Positions 28,454 to 34,678 of a DNA stretch of 64,000 nucleotides are shown here, piece after piece (within the stretch, counting starts at the first letter, position 1; the number at the start of each line of letters is the position of its first letter). The notes below the pieces were generated by a model. The model did not search any database and was not told the DNA's origin. It saw nothing but the letters and a program-made list of their open reading frames with translations. Where the stretch lies: NCBI RefSeq assembly GCF_021021555.1, contig NZ_JAINWA010000001.1, positions 1,364,001 through 1,428,000 on the forward strand, in the 5' to 3' direction. The stretch comes from Teretinema zuelzerae (lineage in GTDB: Bacteria; Spirochaetota; Spirochaetia; Treponematales; Treponemataceae). The position numbers were made by a program, and so were the translations under genes.

Positions 28454-28503
28454 GTTTGTACATTGTACAAACCGATTTTATTCCCTTATGCGGGAGATGT
28501 CAA
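28454..28503 (-). promoter_or_regulatory. ROK gene proximal promoter with perfect TTTGTACA palindrome
   Basis: On the minus strand TTGACA (28503-28498), a 17-bp spacer and TAAAAT (28480-28475) make a near-consensus promoter. Two bases downstream, 28454-28472 is a perfect 19-bp palindrome: GTTTGTACA, T, TGTACAAAC. It therefore covers the expected transcription start. Confidence 0.75.
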
Positions 28504-28504
28504 G

Positions 28505-28523
28505 AAAAAATGCGGCAACGCAT
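28505..28523 (-). terminator. short hairpin with T tract upstream of the ROK proximal promoter
   Basis: On the minus strand ATGCG, loop TTGC, CGCAT (28523-28510) is followed by TTTTT (28509-28505). It would stop transcripts from the distal promoter near 28660 after about 150 bases. The stem is only 5 bp, so the strength is doubtful. Confidence 0.4.
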
Positions 28524-28609
28524 ACCGTAGTTTTACATCGCCGATATATGACGCTCGACAGTACGATTTGATTCCCGCAATCGGCATGGCACGCTATCTT
28601 CCGCTAGAT

Positions 28610-28630
28610 GCGTGGTGCGTGGTGCGTGGT
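28610..28630. repeat. three tandem copies of GCGTGGT
   Basis: The heptamer GCGTGGT is repeated exactly three times in the non-coding region upstream of the ROK gene, 10 bases from the distal operator. It looks like a slippage tract; no function is evident. Confidence 0.7.
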
Positions 28631-28639
28631 GCTCAGCCG

Positions 28640-28694
28640 GTTGGTTTCCTTCTTCAACCAACACCATTATACAAGAAAACGATGAAAACACAAG
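28640..28694 (-). promoter_or_regulatory. distal promoter and 23-bp operator upstream of the ROK gene
   Basis: On the minus strand TTGTGT (28693-28688), a 16-bp spacer and TATAAT (28671-28666) form a promoter. The operator at 28640-28662 reads GTTGGTTTC, CTTCT, TCAACCAAC in plus orientation and begins 3 bases after the -10 box. It is almost the same as the operator of the solute-binding protein gene (34399). Confidence 0.72.
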
Positions 28695-28709
28695 CATTTT
28701 CTGAACAAT

Positions 28710-30377
28710 TTATCCCTGCTTCCTGCCCTTCCGATCGACGCCGAGGCGGTCCATCATGCTTTGAAGGGTAGTCGGCTTGATCTCCAGAAAACGAGCGGCG
28801 CCCTGCGGTCCGTATACGCGCCCCTCGCAAAAGGCTAGAACCGCTTCCACATATCTGCGTTGAACTTCTTTGAGCGGAAGGATGGCCGGTTGCGCGCGGT
28901 CGGCGGAATCGGCTTCCGATCCGGACGAGGACGCCGGAACAGCACGAGGACTTCCGAGCGCGGCTGCGAGAGGGAAAAACTCCCGATTCAGGCCGGGCTC
29001 ACGGGAAAGGCTGGAAGCCTGATCGCTTCCGGTCTGCTCCCGCGTTCGTCCCGGCTGCCATTCGCTGTTCTGCAGATGAACGGCTTCAATGCGGCCGCCC
29101 CGGGCGAGAATAACCGCGCGCTCCACGGCGTTTTTCAGTTCGCGGACATTGCCGGTCCACTCCCGCCGAAGCATTCCGTCGAGGGCTTCAGGCGAAAAAT
29201 ACGCTTCCGACCATCCCGAGCGCAACCTGAGCCTTGAAAGAAAAAGCTCCGCGAGCTGGAGCACATCCTGGCCCCGCTCGCGCAGAGAAGGAATCCTGAC
29301 CGGAAACACAGACACGCGGTAAAAAAGATCTTCGCGGAATCTGCCCTCCGCGACGGCTTTGTTCAAATCGACATGGGTAGCCGCGATTATCCTGACATCA
29401 GTATAGACCGGCCGCTCGCCGCCGACGCGCTCGAAACAGCCTTCCTGCAGGGCCCGTAGAAGTTTCGGCTGGATTTCCGCAGGGAGCTCACCGATTTCGT
29501 CAAGAAAAAGGGTCCCGCCGGCCGCCAGTTCGAACCGGCCCTTCCTCAATCCCTGGGCGCCGGTGAAAGAGCCTTTCTCATGGCCGAAGAGCTCGCTTTC
29601 CGCCAGAGAAGCAGGCAGGGCGGAGCAGTTCAAGGCGACGAAGGGCCCGTCAGAGCGCGGAGACAGCCGGTGAAGGACGCGTGCGGCCTCCTCTTTTCCG
29701 ACTCCGGTTTCGCCCAACAGCAGAACGGGAGTGTCCGCGGCGGCGACAAGCTTGATCAAGCCGATGACCTCGAGCCATGCGGGGGAGGTTCCGGCAAAGT
29801 CGCGGAAGGCGTCCGAATCCTGGCCGAGCAGGCGGTTCCGCTCCTCCGCGAGCGTTTCATTCTGCGTCCGGAGAGCGCGCGCGGCCTCCCCCTGGGCGAG
29901 GGCTACCGCGATCAGCCGAGAAACCACGCCGATGAACGACACGACGGACGGCTCGAAGACGCCGCATCTGCGGTTATCCAGCGTCAGAAGTCCGATGGTG
30001 CGCCCGTGGAGAATCAGCGGGGAGACGAGGCAGGAGTGTCCCTCGGGGAGATCAAGGACCTCGTCGTAGGTATCAACATGGTCTTCCCCTTCTGAAAACA
30101 GCTTCGGGCGGTCCGCACGAAGCAGAGCTTCCAGATCGGGGCGGCCCGAAAGAGAGAGGGAGAATTTCGCGAGGCGCGGGCTCGAGAGGGGACCGGCGGC
30201 GGTATGCACCCTGAGGGTGTCTTTCCCGTCCCAGCCGAGCACCACGGCAAGCTCGTAATCTACCAGCTCTTTCAAAGCGTCCAGAACGATATCCATCGTG
30301 GTGGCAGAAGAAAGCGCGTCGCCAGGAATGAACGAATTATCGGTGTGTAACGGCATATCGGTACAAGTATCACCCAT
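28710..30377 (-). CDS. Sigma-54-dependent activator, GAF-AAA+-Fis (NorR-like)
   Basis: 555 residues. A GAF sensor domain (about 25-165) is followed by a coiled linker and an AAA+ domain with Walker A GETGVGKE (222-229), the sigma-54 contact loop GSFTGA (269-274), Walker B GTLFLDEIGELP and the arginine-finger region FREDLFYR. A Ser/Gly-rich linker leads to a C-terminal Fis-type helix-turn-helix (GPQGAARFLEIKPTTLQSMMDRLGV). The start is uncertain: TTG at 30407, ATG at 30377 or ATG at 30356 lack good ribosome sites. It is divergent from the peroxiredoxin gene, whose promoter is of the -24/-12 type, so it is the obvious activator. The GAF domain could sense a redox signal. Confidence 0.88.
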   Translation of the reverse strand: MGDTCTDMPLHTDNSFIPGDALSSATTMDIVLDALKELVDYELAVVLGWDGKDTLRVHTAAGPLSSPRLAKFSLSLSGRPDLEALLRADRPKLFSEGEDHVDTYDEVLDLPEGHSCLVSPLILHGRTIGLLTLDNRRCGVFEPSVVSFIGVVSRLIAVALAQGEAARALRTQNETLAEERNRLLGQDSDAFRDFAGTSPAWLEVIGLIKLVAAADTPVLLLGETGVGKEEAARVLHRLSPRSDGPFVALNCSALPASLAESELFGHEKGSFTGAQGLRKGRFELAAGGTLFLDEIGELPAEIQPKLLRALQEGCFERVGGERPVYTDVRIIAATHVDLNKAVAEGRFREDLFYRVSVFPVRIPSLRERGQDVLQLAELFLSRLRLRSGWSEAYFSPEALDGMLRREWTGNVRELKNAVERAVILARGGRIEAVHLQNSEWQPGRTREQTGSDQASSLSREPGLNREFFPLAAALGSPRAVPASSSGSEADSADRAQPAILPLKEVQRRYVEAVLAFCEGRVYGPQGAARFLEIKPTTLQSMMDRLGVDRKGRKQG

Positions 30378-30467
30378 ATTTCGTTGTTTCGCAACATACG
30401 ATTCCAAAATGCGTGCAAACTCGAGCGGCAGTATTTCAGAATAGTATCTAATTCTTTACAAGACAAT

Positions 30468-30480
30468 GACTTGGCAAGTC
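30468..30480. promoter_or_regulatory. candidate activator-binding palindrome
   Basis: GACTTGGCAAGTC is a perfect 6-1-6 dyad 20 bases upstream of the sigma-54 promoter, in the region between the activator and peroxiredoxin genes. Enhancer sites are usually further upstream, so the assignment is tentative. Confidence 0.4.
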
Positions 30481-30500
30481 GCTGCACGCACGACAAACAG

Positions 30501-30517
30501 TTGGCACGGCAATTGCC
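30501..30517 (+). promoter_or_regulatory. sigma-54 (-24/-12) promoter of the peroxiredoxin gene
   Basis: TTGGCACGGCAATTGCC matches the consensus YTGGCACGRNNNTTGCW at all but the last position. The GG and GC doublets are separated by exactly 10 bases. Transcription should begin near 30528, about 104 bases ahead of the gene. Confidence 0.85.
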
Positions 30518-30631
30518 ATAACTAAGCAGAGAGCACGTTCAATTTCAACGTCTTATACTAAAGGAGAATACGGAAGTCTCAGGCCGGATTCACCGTATTT
30601 TCCGTGAAAATTCATTACTAAGGAGTTTATT

Positions 30632-31342
30632 ATGGAAGAAACAGTACAGCACAGCATACCGAGAATCGGAGAAAAGGCCCCCTCGTTCAAAGCGGTAACC
30701 ACCCAGGGCGAGATAGATTTCCCTAAGCAATACGAAGGTTCATGGGTAATCCTGTTCAGCCATCCGGCCGACTTTACGCCCGTATGCACCTCCGAGTTCA
30801 TGACCTTCGCGTCGATGGAAAACCAATTCGCCGAGCTCAACTGCAAGCTCGTCGGACTTTCTGTCGACGGCCTCTACAGCCATATCGCGTGGCTGAGAAC
30901 CATCAAGGAGAAGATTTCCTACAAGGGAATGAAAGACGTCGAGGTGAAGTTCCCCCTCATCGAGGACATCACCATGGAAGTGGCGAAGAAGTACGGCATG
31001 ATCCAGCCGGGTGAAAGCAACACCAAGGCCGTGCGCGCGGTGTTCATCATCGATCCCAAGGGCGTCATCCGGGCGATGATTTACTACCCGCTGAGCATGG
31101 GACGCAACTTCGACGAGCTCTACCGCGCCGTCCAGGCGTTGAAGGCAGCCGACGAGTTCTCCATCGCCACCCCGGCCGACTGGCGCCCCGGCGACGACGT
31201 TATCGTTCCGACCGCCGGTTCCTGCGGAGTCGCGAAGGATCGCATGGAAGGCAAGGTGGAAGGCGTTACCTGCCACGACTGGTTCTTCTGCACCAAGAAA
31301 CTGGACAAGGACACGGTGCTCAAGGCGATTTTCAAGAAATAG
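30632..31342 (+). CDS. Prx6-type peroxiredoxin
   Basis: 236 residues, with the long C-terminal extension typical of Prx6 and archaeal peroxiredoxins. The peroxidatic cysteine is C52 in HPADFTPVCTSEF, and the catalytic arginine lies in TKAVRAVFIIDPKG. C214 and C220 are six apart near the C-terminus, like the two C-terminal cysteines of archaeal Prx, and C198 is extra. It reduces H2O2 and organic peroxides in the cytosol. TAAGGAG precedes the ATG. The sigma-54 promoter upstream and adjacent activator suggest induction by stress rather than constitutive expression. A strong hairpin terminator follows, so it is monocistronic. Confidence 0.93.
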   Translation: MEETVQHSIPRIGEKAPSFKAVTTQGEIDFPKQYEGSWVILFSHPADFTPVCTSEFMTFASMENQFAELNCKLVGLSVDGLYSHIAWLRTIKEKISYKGMKDVEVKFPLIEDITMEVAKKYGMIQPGESNTKAVRAVFIIDPKGVIRAMIYYPLSMGRNFDELYRAVQALKAADEFSIATPADWRPGDDVIVPTAGSCGVAKDRMEGKVEGVTCHDWFFCTKKLDKDTVLKAIFKK

Positions 31343-31404
31343 CGCCGTCCGATCGGCGAGCGACGCGATCGCTCGCATCGGCTGTACACAACAGAAGAGA
31401 AAAT

Positions 31405-31449
31405 AGGGCTGAACCGGGATTATGATCCGGTTCAGCCCTCGCACTTTTT
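31405..31449 (+). terminator. terminator of the peroxiredoxin gene
   Basis: A perfect 13-bp stem, AGGGCTGAACCGG (31405-31417) with CCGGTTCAGCCCT (31427-31439), is followed by TTTTT (31445-31449) after a 5-base gap. Confidence 0.85.
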
Positions 31450-31531
31450 AAACCCCTTGCGAAGCAGGCGAAAACAGGCGAGAATACTCGGTACATATCC
31501 GATGCGCAAGCGTCAACTTAGAGGTACATAC

Positions 31532-32704
31532 ATGAGTAGTGAACTGTCTTACGTCCTGTTCACCCCCTACACAATCGCCCGGTCCCGAACCGGAGGCGTC
31601 CTTTCCCGGCTGCTGGTGCGCCTGGATCTAGAACTGGTGGGAGCCCAGATGATTGCGCCCACCGAAGAACTCGCCGCCGGTTTCGCGAAAAGCGAATTCG
31701 AACATTCGCCTTCCGGCGGCTTGATCGGCCAATTGAAAAAGGACTACATCCTTAAAACATTCACCCCGAGCAACGGGCGCCGCCACCGCGTGCTCCTCCT
31801 CCTGTTCAGGGGCAAGGACGCCGTGGAAAAACTGAAAACGGTGGCAGGACCGATCTTCCCTGAAAGAAGAAGCCTCGAGTCCGCCAAGGGAGAAACCATC
31901 CGCGACACCTACGGCGACGTCGTCTACGACGAAAAAACGCCGGACCGGATCGAATACTTCGAGCCGGTCGTATTCACCGCGGAAACAGAGGACCACTGCA
32001 AGACTACGCTGAAGCTCTTCCAGTCCTTCCTCGCGCGCGAACAGAATCTGGTGGAAAACGTTTCCTACGACCACCCCGAGCGGATCGAACGGACGCTGGT
32101 CATCATCAAGCCGGACAACTGGGTTGTTCCCAGCTCCCGCCCGGGAACCATCATCGACATGTTCAGCCGAACGGGATTGCGCATTATCGGAACGAAGATT
32201 CTTCAGATGTCCGTCGCGGAAGCGCTCGAATTCTACGGACCGGTGGAAGAAGCCCTGCGGGAAAAACTGGGCCCCCGCATGGGACAAAGCGCGGTCGAGC
32301 AGCTTGAAAGCAAGTTCTCTCTCAAGCTGAAAGAAGAAGAAAGCAAGCGCATCGCGGAAACATTCGGAACGGCCTTCGCGCGCGAACAGTTCTATCAGAT
32401 TGTCGGCTTCATGACCGGCGTTCGCCCGGACCTTTGCCCGGAAGGCGATACGGACTGCCCCGGAAAAAGCATGTGCATGGTTCTTGTCTATGAAGGAGAG
32501 AACGCAGTCGCCCGAATCCGCGAAGTCCTGGGCCCGACCGATCCGCTTAAAGCGCCTGCGGGCACCGTCCGCAGGGAGTTCGGCTCGAACGTCATGGTGA
32601 ACACCGCGCACGCCTCGGATTCTCCGGAGAACGCCCTGCGCGAAATGGGAATCGTCAAGATTTCGAAAAACAACTGCGCGGAGATTATCGAGCGCTCATT
32701 GTAA
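31532..32704 (+). CDS. Tandem nucleoside diphosphate kinase-like protein
   Basis: 390 residues from the ATG preceded by AGAGGT; a longer TTG-started frame has no ribosome site. Two NDK folds are joined. The first (about 5-150) has lost the catalytic histidine motif: where NDK reads NXXHGSD it has EKTPDRIEYF. The second (about 186-375) keeps RTLVIIKPD, the GPTDPLKAPAGTVRREFG loop, and H360 in NTAHASDS, so it should be phosphorylated. The second domain has an insertion with three cysteines, C302, C309 and C315 (LCPEGDTDCPGKSMC), absent from standard NDK of about 140 residues. It probably balances NTP pools, with a regulatory first half. Confidence 0.82.
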   Translation: MSSELSYVLFTPYTIARSRTGGVLSRLLVRLDLELVGAQMIAPTEELAAGFAKSEFEHSPSGGLIGQLKKDYILKTFTPSNGRRHRVLLLLFRGKDAVEKLKTVAGPIFPERRSLESAKGETIRDTYGDVVYDEKTPDRIEYFEPVVFTAETEDHCKTTLKLFQSFLAREQNLVENVSYDHPERIERTLVIIKPDNWVVPSSRPGTIIDMFSRTGLRIIGTKILQMSVAEALEFYGPVEEALREKLGPRMGQSAVEQLESKFSLKLKEEESKRIAETFGTAFAREQFYQIVGFMTGVRPDLCPEGDTDCPGKSMCMVLVYEGENAVARIREVLGPTDPLKAPAGTVRREFGSNVMVNTAHASDSPENALREMGIVKISKNNCAEIIERSL

Positions 32705-32734
32705 CAAGACGACTCGGGAGCGCACCGGGAGCGG

Positions 32735-32863
32735 TTTTGTCCGCGAGAGCTGCCGGCCAACCGGTTTCGTCCGCAAGAGCGCCCGGGCCGCTGCAGTATA
32801 GCGCCTGAAAACAGAAAAGGGCCGGGGTTAATGCCCCGGCCCTTTATTTTTGCCCGCAAGAGC
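32735..32863 (+). repeat. three spaced copies of a 15-16 bp motif (TTTYGYCCGCRAGAGC)
   Basis: Copies are TTTTGTCCGCGAGAGC (32735-32750), TTTCGTCCGCAAGAGC (32765-32780) and TTTGCCCGCAAGAGC (32849-32863). The first two are exactly 30 bp apart in a duplicated context beginning CGGTTT, and the third follows the terminator. This looks like local duplication in a non-coding gap. Confidence 0.55.
32818..32850. terminator. bidirectional terminator between NDK and solute-binding protein genes
   Basis: A perfect 10-bp stem, AGGGCCGGGG (32818-32827) with CCCCGGCCCT (32834-32843), is followed by TTATTTTT on the plus strand. On the minus strand it is followed by TTTTCTGTTTTC. It serves both convergent genes. 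Confidence 0.85.
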
Positions 32864-32935
32864 TTTCTTCAGTCGCGATCCGGACGGCCGCAGCTCGTAT
32901 TCGAACAAGCAGCCGATCCGGAAACCGTCAGATTA

Positions 32936-34288
32936 TTACTTGGAAGCTTTCCATTCTTCGAACGCTTTCTGCACAGCGGCCGCAACCTGTTCGGGAGTCT
33001 TGGTTCCCAAACCGATTTCCTGCAGGCCGGAGTTAAGAGGATCGTAGACCGGTCCTTCGAACACGCCGTCGATAACAACGGTGGAAGAGGAGTACTGCTT
33101 TCCGAAGTTGCCCATCATCTGCTGCATCGGCTCGAGCTTGAGAGCGCTGATGTCGATGTCGGAGCGGCTGGGAGTAGCGGCGGCGCCGGTTTCTACGCGC
33201 CAGGTCTGGATTTCCTTTCCTTCAAGCCACTTGATAAGGCGCCATGCGGCCTGTTCCTTGGCGGAACCCGCGGGAATCGCGGCGCTCATGCCCCAACCGG
33301 TTCCAACGATGACGGAGGTCGAGTTGTTGACCTTGGCTCCCGGAATCTCGGGGAATACGGTGAGCATGACTTCCGCTTTCTGGACGGCGGGAGCGATCAG
33401 AGCTTCGCCGGTGGACTTGTCGGTGATGAACGCTCCGACGCGCCAGTCGCCGTCGATATAGTAGGCGCCCTTCTTGGTAGCGAACTGTCCGATTACGTCG
33501 CCGTAGGTCGTGGAAAGAGTGTTCTGAGAAAGAACGCCGTCGTCGTAGAGAGTCTTCACGAACTTAAGCGCGTTGACGAACGCGGGATCGGTGAACTTGG
33601 CCTTTCCGTCGAGGATGGCTTTGTTCCAGCCTTCTCCGCCGAAACGTCCGGCGATGTCGGAGAAGAGGCAGGACTGCATAACCCACTGCTCGGCGTTCGC
33701 CATGAGGATGGTTTCATATCCCTTGGCTTTCAGCACGGGAACCTGGGCCTTGAGTTCGGCATAGGTTTTCGCGGGCTTGAGGCCGCAAGCGGCGAGCACG
33801 GCGGTGTTTACATACAGAACGTGGGTCTGGGTAAGTCCGTTGGGGAGCTCTCCGAGGTATCCGCCGCCCTGGGGAACCAGCGAAAGGGGATTATACTTGG
33901 CGACGAGGCCGTCCTTCTCGAGGAGAGGGCGGAGATCTTTCAAAAGCTTCTTTGTGTGAAGTGTGGTCGAGCGTCCGGACGGCCATGCGTAGATGACGTC
34001 GGGAAGCTGTCCGGCAGCCGCGTAGGCTTCCACTTTTTGGTGGAACGGCTCGTTGAAGAGGTCTTCGCGCTCGAGAACGATGTCCGGGTTGGCCTTTTCG
34101 AACCCTTCCCACAGAACAGTGATTTCATCTGCGCTGTTGGCCGAGGTCATGTCCAGGTAGTTCAGGACCTTGAGGGTCACCTTACCGTCTTTAGAGGCGG
34201 CCGCTTCCGAGCTGCCTCCGGCGAATACCATCGCCGCCGAGAGAGCTACGCACACGCCTGCGGCGAGCGCTTTTTTAGAAAATTTCAT
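32936..34288 (-). CDS. ABC transporter solute-binding protein for sugars (family 1)
   Basis: 450 residues with a signal peptide (MKFSKKALAAGVCVALSAAMVFA) and a mature start GGSSEAAASKDG in the style of treponemal binding proteins. There is no cysteine at the cleavage point, so signal peptidase I export rather than lipid attachment is implied. Family motifs include KANPDIVLE, AYAAAGQLPDVIYAW, GLTQTHVLYVNTAVL, GAYYIDGDWRVGAF and EEWKASK at the end. It is the likely partner of the two permeases 5.8 kb to the left and carries the same operator as the ROK distal promoter. Cello-oligosaccharides are the best guess because cbpA shares the operator. AAGGAGGAG precedes the ATG. Confidence 0.92.
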   Translation of the reverse strand: MKFSKKALAAGVCVALSAAMVFAGGSSEAAASKDGKVTLKVLNYLDMTSANSADEITVLWEGFEKANPDIVLEREDLFNEPFHQKVEAYAAAGQLPDVIYAWPSGRSTTLHTKKLLKDLRPLLEKDGLVAKYNPLSLVPQGGGYLGELPNGLTQTHVLYVNTAVLAACGLKPAKTYAELKAQVPVLKAKGYETILMANAEQWVMQSCLFSDIAGRFGGEGWNKAILDGKAKFTDPAFVNALKFVKTLYDDGVLSQNTLSTTYGDVIGQFATKKGAYYIDGDWRVGAFITDKSTGEALIAPAVQKAEVMLTVFPEIPGAKVNNSTSVIVGTGWGMSAAIPAGSAKEQAAWRLIKWLEGKEIQTWRVETGAAATPSRSDIDISALKLEPMQQMMGNFGKQYSSSTVVIDGVFEGPVYDPLNSGLQEIGLGTKTPEQVAAAVQKAFEEWKASK

Positions 34289-34398
34289 ACATTCTCCTCC
34301 TTCCAGAGACTTGCATTATATAGCTGCGTTCCCGGACGAGCCGGAAACAAACAGTTTCACGCATCAGGCCGGGCTTGAGTCAGCCCCGGCGCTTGTTT

Positions 34399-34453
34399 GT
34401 TGGTTTCTTACTTCAACCAACATTATTATACCCTTGATTGCGATTAACGCAAG
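34399..34453 (-). promoter_or_regulatory. promoter and 23-bp operator of the solute-binding protein gene
   Basis: On the minus strand TTGCGT (34452-34447), a 16-bp spacer and TATAAT (34430-34425) form the promoter. The operator at 34399-34421 reads GTTGGTTTC, TTACT, TCAACCAAC in plus orientation, 3 bases past the -10 box. The layout is the same as at 28640. Confidence 0.78.
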
Positions 34454-34564
34454 AAAAATCGGTTTCTTTTTTCTTCATTTCCAGCCTCGCAGATCTGTCT
34501 GCCTCATCTGCAAGATACCGAAATCAGAGGAACCCAAATAAATCGTTAAAAAATTATGCTCAAT

Positions 34565-34607
34565 GTTTGTAACACCATTGTACAAACATAGTTTTGCACT
34601 GTATTCT
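34565..34607 (+). promoter_or_regulatory. TTTGTACA-type operator and promoter of the hexosaminidase
   Basis: 34565-34587 is an imperfect 23-bp palindrome with arms GTTTGTAAC and TTGTACAAAC, related to the sites at 25202 and 28454. TTGTAC inside its right arm (34578-34583), an 18-bp spacer and TATTCT (34602-34607) give a possible promoter that a bound protein would block. Confidence 0.55.
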
Positions 34608-34678
34608 TCAGTTGTCAAGGTTATTTCATTGCATTCGCAGGATTGATGCATAGACTGTACACACAAGGAGATCGAAAT

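Larger units (their letters stand above)
34289..34678. other. 390-bp divergent regulatory region
   Basis: No gene is evident between the solute-binding protein and the hexosaminidase. The left third holds the 5' leader of the binding-protein gene. The centre has that gene's promoter-operator (34399-34453). The right part is AT-rich and contains the TTTGTACA-type site and promoter of the hexosaminidase. A further TGTACA lies at 34656-34661, just ahead of that gene's Shine-Dalgarno sequence. Confidence 0.7.

Noticed and set aside
28610-28630. GCGTGGT tandem as a CRISPR or iteron array
   Set aside because: Only three 7-bp units with no spacers and no replication genes nearby.
28448-28771. 107-codon open frame on the plus strand in the ROK upstream region
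   Set aside because: It crosses two promoters and operators and the end of the sigma-54 activator gene, and has no ribosome site.
30560-30600. AAAGGAG followed by a hairpin (AATACGG/CCGTATT) in the peroxiredoxin leader as a short coding leader
   Set aside because: No start codon at proper spacing; the 7-bp stem with a 19-base loop is weak.
32831-34378. 515-codon open frame on the plus strand
   Set aside because: Opposite the solute-binding protein and running through the bidirectional terminator.
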